Positions 51,637 through 60,000 of a stretch of DNA of 60,000 nucleotides are shown here, piece by piece (within the stretch, counting starts at the first letter, position 1; every line of letters starts with the position of its first letter). The notes under the pieces are model-generated. The model worked only from the letters and a program-made list of their open reading frames with translations, did not search any database and was not told the origin of the DNA. The DNA is from Bolinopsis microptera. Taxonomy: Eukaryota > Ctenophora > Tentaculata > Lobata > Bolinopsidae. The translations under genes and the position numbers were made by a program. The stretch lies in contig NC_087073.1 in NCBI RefSeq assembly GCF_026151205.1, forward strand, positions 7,277,001-7,337,000. The letters run 5' to 3'.

Positions 51637-53603
51637 ATGAACAAAGTCAAAGTTCCAATGGATTTTGGAGTAGAAAACTTACAATGCCCAGTTCACAATA
51701 ACATTAAGCTGCTGGTGTCTAACAATGAAGTTGTTGGAGCTAATTCTCTTATTCTGTCTTATAACAGCCTAGTGTTTTATGACATATTTTTCAAGAGATT
51801 GCAAACTTCAGTTGATGTTTCCAGCTTCACTAAAAGCAGGGTTGATAACTTTGTCAAGTGCTTGTACTCTGGGAAGTTAAACGTTGATCATGATTCTTTT
51901 CGGGAGCTATGCGAACTTGCTGACAAGTTTTCAGTCGATTGGTTAATTGAACGTTGTGATAGATTCTACATGGAGGTGGCAGATTCTATTTCATTTGATG
52001 ACATGGAGGACGTTGAATTATTCAAAATTTTGAAGTTCTCTTTTGATGAGGCATCTTGTGCCCCTAGACGATCAAGAAAAAAATACAAGTTGAAAGTGAA
52101 TGAAAAAGTTTCGACTATGAAAGTAGTTAAGAAACGACAGTTCATTCAGAAATATGCCATGAAGTACCTCTATCTATCAGTCGATCAATTGAATGCTTTG
52201 CTAGAGCTTGCTGAAGGCAGCGATGGTATCCTGTTAAAGATTATTCAGGAAAATGTCGTCAGACAAGGGTATCACCTTGATGACAACTCAGTTCACATTC
52301 TCAAAAATGTCAACCTGGAGAATTGCCTGGAGTATGATATGGACGGTTTCAATGAATTCTTTGGCACAACACTGAATAACAGGTCACTAAAAGGTCACAA
52401 AGATTTAAATGACATTGTTGGGTTAGGAGTTGAAGCCACCAAGAGGGTTGTGGAGAGAAAACCTACTGTTTTGTCAAAAGTGAAATCGTTTATTAACCAT
52501 GAAGTCCCCATTCCAGTCCAAAAAAATCCAGCTAATCTCACAACCACAGCAAATACATGTATACTGGATGATTACATTAGTTATGCTGACAGATTAAAAA
52601 GTCTGATTAGTGGCGGAAATCTCACTGACAAGCTTCGTGATTTAACACGCATCCCAAATCTTTTCCACTCCCACCAAGCCCTTAATATAAAGCCATGTTC
52701 AAATGGTTATCGCCAAGAATTCCTCTCATTGAACGATATTTTGGATGCTGGTTTGAACTCTCTTCAGATTAAAAGTCTGTATATGCTCCTTGAGTTGATC
52801 TTTGACTTTAGCTGCAAGCATTCAGTCTACACTTCAGTCTCATTTTCCCAATGTAAATGTTACCTTGAATTTAAACCAACAAAATCATATCTTCAATCAA
52901 TCGTTGCAAGACTCATCTATATTAAGATATTAAAACCAATCGTGGATGGGGCTGTGTTTCTCCAAAGTTTATCGACATAATAGGTTGTTATCCAGTCAGC
53001 ACCAGTTCTGATTTTTCTGATGACTTGTGTACGCCCAATAATACTCGTCCTAACCCAACTTCGTGTTTCCAACTTCTCTTGAAGGAATGCTCCGAATTGG
53101 TGAATGAAACTGACAGTGTTGAAATCACATGCCAAAGAGGATTTAATGTTAACCGTGGTAATCGGAGGGTTGTGCACCCAGACATCATAAGGATGGGTGA
53201 ATTCTTATCAGGAAGCAAAGAAGAATGTAGACGTATTTACAAGTTTTACTGGAAGCATCAAAAAATCAAATCCTGCCCAAATCCAAAACAGTGTGGTTTT
53301 GTTATTGCTGTTACCCCAATTCATGGTAGAGGTTCTGATGATTTTGATATAGGATTAAGCACAGATGTTGAAGATTACAATGAAGATATTCATTTTCATT
53401 CTGAAGTTATGTCTTCTAATAATATGCATTTTGTTTTAAGAAGAGAATTCAGGTCAGGTGATAGCTATAATCTTTATGTTTCTTGGGCTGGCAAACCGAT
53501 TTATCTATCTCAGTTTGAAAACCATATTGAGTGGAAGGAGTCTATTGCTTTGGCTGGGTACATCACTCCTATTGTGTATTATGATAGTTCTGAAAGTGAT
53601 TAA
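51637..53603 (+). pseudogene. BTB/POZ-domain protein 2 with a one-base frame break
   Basis: It starts at ATG 51637 and is collinear with the upstream paralogue. The BTB domain spans about 5-105 (KVPMDFGVENLQCPVH is shared almost exactly), followed by the BACK-like region (VHILKNVNLENCLEYDMDGF). The frame stops at 52980, but shifting one base at about 52955-52968 lets it continue as FIDIIGCYPVSTSSDFSDD and the full C-terminal module (YKFYWKHQKIKSCPNP, CGFVIAVT, LYVSWAGKPIY) to 53603. Both halves look conserved and stop-free, so the lesion is recent, an assembly indel, or a frameshift site; no classic slippery heptamer is visible. An intron is unlikely, as no GT/AG pair fits. Function as for paralogue 1. 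Confidence 0.75.
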
Positions 53604-54438
53604 AAATTAATATGGCATTTAGATGATAATTAATACTCTTATCTTTTTAAGAGTTCTGGTCGTAGGTTAATTTTTTCCTCTTCAGAAAACAATAGTTGGA
53701 CATTAGATTTCTGATATTTCAGCCATGCAGAATGTTCTGAGATCAAACGGTTGACAATCTTCACTGAGTTATGATTTCGAGAAGTATATTTAAGTACTAT
53801 TATATAGAAGGGTATATATAATAGCTTAATAGTTGATTTTTATCAAATAAATTATTGCTAATGTTTTAATAGTTGACTGTGATAATTTGCAGATGATTGC
53901 TAGTGTAGTTTATTTTTATCAAATAAATTATTGCTAATGTTTCAATAGTTGCATTGAAAAGACCATCAAGTGTCTCCCAAACGTATATTTCTTATTCTAG
54001 AATTCTTATTATTTTTTGAAATTAATAAAATCATTGAAACTATTTTGTGATTTGAAACTTGATTCTTCGATAATACTTAACTGTATTTAATTTTAGCACT
54101 TTTAGTTTTTACTTTAAATATTAAAGTTTTCAGTTACTTTACGTATTTTTGATTCTTTGCATGTAAAATATGCATCATTATAATAAAAACCCGTCGTTTA
54201 ATTGCTTTTCAAATTGATTGTTCAACTTACCTGAAAGTTGATGCTTGTAACGCATACTGTCCTTTAAAAGTTAACATCATTTATTGTTTTAAGAGTGGAA
54301 GGCTAAAAAAGTACATATGCATAATATACACCCAGAAAGAACAATTACCACATGTACAATTATTAAGCTTGTAGTAAGTTTTGAACCATTCATAAGATAA
54401 TTATATTTTCACTATTTGAGGAAGTTGATCTATTTCAG
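53604..54438. other. intergenic, small tandem duplication
   Basis: A segment containing TTTTATCAAATAAATTATTG occurs twice (about 53838 and 53914). These also contain AATAAA signals that could serve the upstream BTB gene. No gene is seen. Confidence 0.45.
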
Positions 54439-54568
54439 TAGTGATGGCAATGACTGAAGAGGTATGGACACGTGACGGGTGGGAAATACCTGGTAGTGAC
54501 GATGAAATGGAATATGATCTGACGAAGTGTATTGACAGTAAACTTACTGCCTGTTTTGATACTCTCAC
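54439..54568 (+). CDS. possible first coding exon of an unrecognised gene
   Basis: The plus strand shows CTATTTCAG, an open stretch with ATG at 54444, and a strong GTAAGT donor after 54568. It encodes an acidic peptide (MTEEVWTRDGWEIPGSDDE, then YDLTKCIDSKLTACFDTLT). No continuation was identified before the oppositely oriented Ig-type gene. It may be a chance open frame with good splice signals or a gene whose later exons lie outside recognisable sequence. Confidence 0.35.
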
Positions 54569-54599
54569 GTAAGTATACCATTGATTAATTGAACAGTTA

Positions 54600-55310
54600 T
54601 ATATTATATATATAGACATATTAAAAATAAAATTTCAAAAAACTGGCTCTGTAAAATGATAAAAATACATTTAACTTTTATCGTGTATTTCAAATGAGAG
54701 GATATTGTTCACAATACAGTGTCATAACTTATATTATATGGTTTGATTTTCGTTGTTCATTGACGAAATAATGAGGTGGGTGAATTATCTTTAGCTGATA
54801 TATACGTGTATACGTGTCCTGCCAGCTTTTATAACCTGAAATAGTCGATTGTTAATTCTAAAAACTAACATAGATGTAAAATGTAAATATTAAATCACGC
54901 AATTGGAAATTGACGGAAGTTTGGAGATAAGGAGAAATAAGATAACATGGAAAATGACTATGGTACAGCCATGCCATCCTACCGTAGAATACCTATTATT
55001 ACCTATTACCTACATCTTTGTCTTTTTCTGGGTGCTGAAGTTAATTGAGCTGAACCCTAAAATCATGAATTCACGAATCGAGTCTTAAATTTGATATCTT
55101 TGTTAAGAAAAACTGGTTTTATAAAAACTTTCTCCGCAAAGAAACAGCATCATTTAGCGAATATTGTGAGTAGTAGCAGCTGATGATGATGGGAAGATTT
55201 CGATTGGCTGATAGTTTGTTTTAAAAATTCTATTCAAAGTTTTGAAGTTAGGCACTATACTAGGCAGGGGCTATATTATTTTCTAGTAAGGTTTGACATA
55301 AGAAACTTAC
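54600..55310. other. no firmly supported feature
   Basis: A plus-strand frame at 54903-55088 has a hydrophobic helix near its end (YLLLPITYIFVFFWVLKLI) but no convincing acceptor. Missing membrane or tail exons of the Ig-type gene should lie here on the minus strand; I could not find them. Confidence 0.3.
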
Positions 55311-56411
55311 GGATTACGCTAAGAGAGGCAACAGCAGAAACCTCTACGTCATCAGAAAGGGAGCAAGTATAAGTAGCATCCTCTACTGCATTAACAGTTA
55401 GAGTACTTGTTATAGTGACTGTCTGGTCCTCAGTGTGTGTAACGTTCCTAACTGTCGCATGGTTAGTAATATCCTGTGGCCCCACATCCGTGGCTCTGTG
55501 CCAAGAGATGGAGGTTGTATCTTGTTTCACTGTCGTGGTGCAAGTGAGAGTGATTGCTTGGTATTTTACTGCTGTGATTTGTGTCTCCGAAATGATGATT
55601 GCTGCAATGTTCTCTGTCAGATGGGCGGTTATAGTCCCGTTATAGTTGTAGAATGTTAACTGAATAATTTAATAATTTACTTTTCTTTAAACTTAAAAGG
55701 TTTAATTTATAAATGAACTGAAAAGATTTTGTGTTCTGACTTACTGGGGGTTAAAGAGGTGGGGTCAATAATTTGGTAGCAGGAAACACCATCAGTCATA
55801 AAGTCAGGAAATGTTACCTCCAAACTTCCTCCTTTAATTTCTGGAGTATATTGTTTCAAGTTTCTGTGGTATTGACCACCACCAGTGGAGGTCAACGTTG
55901 CCAGTCCATCATCCCCAATCTCAATAGTCCATGTTGTTTTTCCTTGCATGTCTTGGTCAGGTTCATCTAGCGACTCCGTTTCCCATGACCATTTTATTTC
56001 TCCAACTTCGTCAGTAGGCAGTCTAATGCCTAATATTTTACTGGAATTATCATCGTTAAAGACTTTGAAGTGGACTTGAGGATTCTTGTTGGATGGACCT
56101 TGCTTTGAGGCATCATAAGTAACTTTTAGGTAGTATCGTGAGAAATCAACCATCACAGCAGTTTTGGTAGCAATGCTTTCACAATCTGAAATTTGTTCAT
56201 GAAAGGATTCCGAAAAATTGAATTCAAAAAAATGTGGTCAAACATATTTTCGTCCTTGATCAAAAATCAGAGGAAAAAAGTTCTATGTTCTAGTCCGTAG
56301 CCAGTTACGCTGATGGATCAAAGCTGATAATTAATAAGTCGTGTACTGACCTGCTGAGCTACCTGGTTTGGTAACCAAGCATAGAAGAGCTAGTATCTTC
56401 ATATAATTCAT
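55311..56411 (-). CDS. Ig-domain receptor-like gene 1: signal peptide, novel domain, Ig-like domain
   Basis: Exons are 56411-56351 (signal peptide MNYMKILALLCLVTKPGS), 56185-55745 and 55659-55311. Exon 2 encodes a domain of about 140 aa bounded by two cysteines (DCESIATK near the start, DGVSCYQIIDP at the end) with blocks YYLKVTYDASK, ILGIRLPTDEVGEIKWSW and WTIEIGDDGLATLTS. I do not recognise it; it looks all-beta. Exon 3 is Ig-like: AITLTC, TSISWHR, LTVNAVEDATYTCSL. Exon 1 and 2 phases match, but exon 2 ends with one extra base relative to exon 3. The sister gene ends this exon in phase 0 at the same place, and here there is a run of five C. So one extra C breaks the frame (mutation or consensus error). 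Membrane and tail exons are not seen. Likely a secreted or surface recognition protein. Confidence 0.7.
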
Positions 56412-56697
56412 CACTCTAACAACCGGGCAAGGTTTTTACCGATGTGATAACTTAGAATTGCAGCAGTTCTACTAAAGAAGTGTTAGTAGAACTTAAAGAT
56501 ATCAGTACGGAAGCAATACAAGTCGAAAAGAAATGATAGCTACAATTTGAGGTGGCATGTTAAGTGAGACAACAGGACGTCTTCTCAGATGATATGGGCA
56601 GAATAATTGGGATGATTTTATGTTTAACCATTGACATGTTCAAGTAGGTATCTATGTGAAATATTCAAGTAGTTATGTGATCATATAATAACGTAAC

Positions 56698-56766
56698 AGC
56701 TACTATAATTATCCCGCTACTATAATTATCCAGCTACTATAATTATCCAGCTACTATAATTATCCC
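56698..56766. repeat. 18-bp tandem repeat, four copies
   Basis: The unit GCTACTATAATTATCC plus two bases is repeated four times between the two Ig-type genes. The rest of 56412-58132 shows nothing firm. A possible minus-strand tail exon at about 57273-57350 (KRIVKRRRELCVKN, after TTACTTTCAG) is too weak to call. Confidence 0.85.
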
Positions 56767-58132
56767 GCGTCCAGGTTTCCAAACTCATAGCTAATTGATA
56801 TGATGCACCTTTTATGCATAGGATAACGCTGGAGCCGCAGATACCTGGCAAGAAGCGACCAAGTGACCAGGTTGGGACGGAGCCGTGAGAATTGTAGATT
56901 CCACCAGAAAGAATAATTAGTCAGATTTAAACCCTCTGGATGAGTTCAATGATAATTAACTCATAACATCCTCGTTACTTACATAAAGAACTATTGTCAG
57001 AAGGCTTATTGAGGTTAGCCTCACTAATCACTATTCTAACCCAGTTCACTGGGTGAATCCAATCACTGTAACCGTGTTCATAGGACCACTGTATATGGGA
57101 TGACTTGATATTTTGTATAACTGTGAATCAGTTTAACGAGAGAAGACAAAATAAACTCCAGAATAACGATGAAATGTTTATAGTTTGAGTTAACAGCAAC
57201 ATTAATATAATGCCATGCACCTTATTAAAATAACATAGTCTCTGTTCGAAAGTCTGTTCAATAAGCGAGCTAAGAAATCTGGTAAAACATGTTGATTCCA
57301 GAGCTGTTCTTGACGCAGAGTTCTCTTCTTCTTTTGACGATCCTTTTTACTGAAAGTAAGATGAGTTAAATCACTGCGTTAGATCTTGATTATTATATAA
57401 ATTATAGGATAGATATTCATCATTTGGTGTAATGGAAGATAACTACTTGCTTGAAGTGACAATTCATCACATGGCATACATTCACTTATGTATTACATAT
57501 TATCATAGCATAAGTTGTACGGAAGATACTAAAATAATTCCTGTAAATTCCATGGTGTCTAATTGTATCCAGGGTTTACTTCTCCTTTTCTCCTTTTCTC
57601 CTTGACATAAAGATATAATACAGTGGAATCCCTGTCAATATTGTTACATCCTCGGATAGTCAAACATCCCTGACAGGAAATATGATATCTAGATTTAAGG
57701 AAAGGTGGTCCAGTCAGTAGTCGGTTTTTTAATCTGATTGCACTCGGATAGTTTTCATGACAAGCAGTATGAATGGATGATGAGAAAATGAATGAATTCA
57801 AGTAGTGTTTAATGATTTTAAAAAGGAATTTTGAAAAATTTGCAAACTTTTCGTGATGAAGGGGTTGGGTTAGAATAGGGGGTATCGGCCATTGGGGTTT
57901 TAGAACTTAAAAATTTTAGATATTATTGATAAAACTCTCTTATTTTTTCATGAGCGAATCAGTTGCAGTTATAATTTGGACTTGAATTAGAAATATTTTC
58001 GCATAACTTTATCATTCCTCTCTTTGCTTTATTTTTAATTGATTTTTGTCTTTTTATCTATAGTTATATTAGGGGAAGAGTGATGTTGACAAAACTCTTG
58101 CTGGTATTCCCAAAAATGATTTGTACACTCAC

Positions 58133-58762
58133 TGGGTTTAAGAGGATAGGGTCGTAAATCTCGTAGCAGGACACTCCGCCAGTCTCAAAGTCAGAGAATC
58201 CTACTTCCAGACTCCCACCTCTGAAGTCAGAGTGAACGGCTGTAAGGGAGTAGGTATAACTGTTGACTGAGCCTGGGGAAATCAAAGTTGCTGTTCCGTC
58301 ATCGGCTATCTTGAAAGTCCACGTATCTGATGTCGTTAGCGTCTTGTCTTGCTCTTTCAAGTTTTCTGGCATATCATACCCCCACTTTATTTCTTTGGTG
58401 TTAGTTGTGGGTAGCCGGATTCCTACGAAGCCGGACCTGTGATGAAATTTGACTTGAGGACTTTGTGTTATGGCTTTAGTTGCATCGTAGGTGACTTTGA
58501 GATGGTATTTATTGAAGTTAATATTTGCCGCCTTTAGAGTGTTGGTAATAGTCTGACAGCCTGAAAAGAAAGAATTCGTTTGATAATCATCATTAATATC
58601 TACCATTGTTAAATTATACAGTTCTGGAGTTACACGTAGAAGTTATCATTTCTCATATTATTGTAATAACATTAAAACATATGAGAACAGGATGAGTTGA
58701 ACTAACTAACCTGACGATATCTCTATTAGCATTATCATAGAGATAGAAAGAGGTAACATCAT
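58133..58762 (-). CDS. Ig-domain receptor-like gene 2: signal peptide and novel domain exons
   Basis: Exon 1 is 58762-58711 (MMLPLSISMIMLIEISS, a short signal peptide). Exon 2 is 58560-58133, joining in phase to give GCQTITNTL at its start. The domain is the paralogue of that in gene 1: YHLKVTYDATK, FVGIRLPTTNTKEIKWGYD, WTFKIADDGTATLIS, GGSLEVGFSDFETGGVSCYE and a closing YDPILLNP before a GTGAGT donor in phase 0. The two bounding cysteines are conserved and may form a disulphide. No Ig exon was found in the next 1.7 kb of its transcript direction, so the gene may be truncated, may have a different partner domain, or may have a diverged exon I cannot see. Tandem duplicate of gene 1, same strand. 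Confidence 0.7.
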
Positions 58763-60000
58763 GCTGTTACCCTTTGGGTGATGAGTTATTTCCCAGCAAA
58801 GCAGGTCACTGTTATCTTATCGTGAGATCAAGATGCTGCAAGAAGAAATATGAGTTATAATAAAGAGCTCAACATTATTTATTAACCCCCTTCCCTGATG
58901 ATCTCGAAATAGTTTTTACATAAAACGATGTGACATAGCAATGATGCATAGCATAGGCAAATATAGAATTATGCTACCTCATAAGTTTGGCATATTATGC
59001 AGCTGTTATCAAAGGCGTGCTTAAAAACTTAAATTGATGATGCAATGTTTTTTTCCATCCAGGAAAAACATTGAGGTCAAATTCACAGCAAAGCCTGCTA
59101 GCGTGAGAAATATTTGGATAATTTTGTAATTATCTGTAATTATCTGTAATTATCTGATTTAAGTTCCTTGTAATATTTTAGCTGTGGGGCGTGGGTTCAA
59201 GTGGCGTTTTCAATACCATTGCACGTGACATAAGACATTCCTGCTTTTCCCCAATATTTATCTAACTTAGTTAGCATAATCTATAATTATAGCATCTCTG
59301 CAATAACACGAAAGAATCTGGCAGTGAACAATAAGAATGGGACCTGTAGTTCTACCCGAACGAGAACAAACATTTTGTTTGAACTGTAAGGTAAACTCTA
59401 ACCGCATTGTAAAGCTTGGAAGTTTGCCAGCTCACCTCTATTTGTCGTATCATCGGTTACTTAATTAGGTAGGCAAATCAGAAAGAAAGGGATGGATTGA
59501 AGCAGCGAGATTTGATCGAGGTTATTTTGTCAAAAAAGGCGAAATTTGTAGTGTTGCTAAGACTAAAAAACGGACTAAATTATTTTCTCAGTGCGTAGAC
59601 ACAGATACACGTGAGCTTTGTCATCATTAGGTTGAATATCATCGATCCACTCTGAAAAATACAAGTTCTGTACCGTGGCCCGCTAGAGTTAACAAGTTAA
59701 CACACTTAAATATTTTTCGAATCTAAAGTTTGTGACAGAATTGGCGAATAGAAACAGCGTCGTAATAAAATGATCAAAAAGTACGGAACTACAGTTTTAT
59801 TAAATGATATTAAATAATAATTTATTCAAAGCTAATACTGGCACTGTATAACAGTACATGTGTTTAAGACTCATGAAATATGAAGATAGTTGAAAATATA
59901 ACTGATCAAACAGTTCAATAAGTCTTAACAACGTCACCGTTCAGCTGTTTCATTTTATGTCATAATAATCTGAGATTCTCTAAAGTCTAAAAACAGTCAC
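58763..60000. other. no supported feature
   Basis: Upstream flank of Ig-type gene 2. The only repeat seen is TAATTATCTG three times at about 59127-59156. Confidence 0.4.

Noticed and set aside
57559-57801. Missing Ig exon of receptor-like gene 2
   Set aside because: Has a few cysteines but lacks the Trp and the D-x-Y-x-C motif of an Ig domain, and no splice site fits.

Overview
This window is nuclear DNA of an invertebrate animal. The evidence is split coding exons with GT/AG borders, a complete Smad4 gene of 12 coding exons, secreted and membrane proteins with cleavable signals, animal-type retrotransposons (CR1/jockey-like LINEs, a Penelope-like element), hAT-type MITEs and very large microsatellites and minisatellites. 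A cnidarian or other early-branching animal would fit, but the sequence alone does not settle the taxon.

Layout. 1-3.1 kb: a foldback/MITE-like element and otherwise empty DNA. 3.1-4.8 kb (+): a four-exon gene for a GPI-anchored Ly6/uPAR-type three-finger protein, with a 21-bp minisatellite grown out of its own splice donor. 5.3-7.5 kb (-): two tandem single-exon paralogues for small type I membrane proteins with a ten-cysteine ectodomain, and a possible third, diverged member at 8.4-8.6 kb. 10.35-28.73 kb (-): Smad4, 496 aa, whose introns hold a 501-bp perfect CA tract, a 54-bp minisatellite with 28 CACGTG boxes, a 15-bp minisatellite, a ~900-bp GA/GGGA block and one hAT MITE. 29.9-34 kb: LINE scraps in both orientations, a hairpin-rich stretch and a 33-bp minisatellite split by another hairpin-rich insertion. 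34.5-38 kb (-): a frameshifted Penelope-like element and a decayed LINE. 38.07-38.93 kb (-): three phase-compatible exons of a SWIM zinc-finger protein. 39.7-48.5 kb: a 303-bp tandem repeat, nested LINEs, two near-identical hAT MITEs and a second copy of the host LINE. 48.7-53.6 kb (+): two tandem BTB-domain paralogues sharing an unrecognised C-terminal module; the second has a one-base frame break. 55.3-58.8 kb (-): two related genes for secreted or surface proteins with a shared unrecognised domain bounded by two cysteines, followed in one of them by an Ig-like exon.

The genes do not form an operon. Three local families arose by tandem duplication (ten-cysteine membrane proteins, BTB proteins, Ig-linked receptors). 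The only pathway link is tentative: the ten-cysteine ectodomains resemble the three-finger fold of TGF-beta-family receptors, they lack a kinase, and they lie next to the co-Smad gene. Two separate one-base frame breaks in otherwise conserved genes mean either recent pseudogenes or consensus errors in the assembly.
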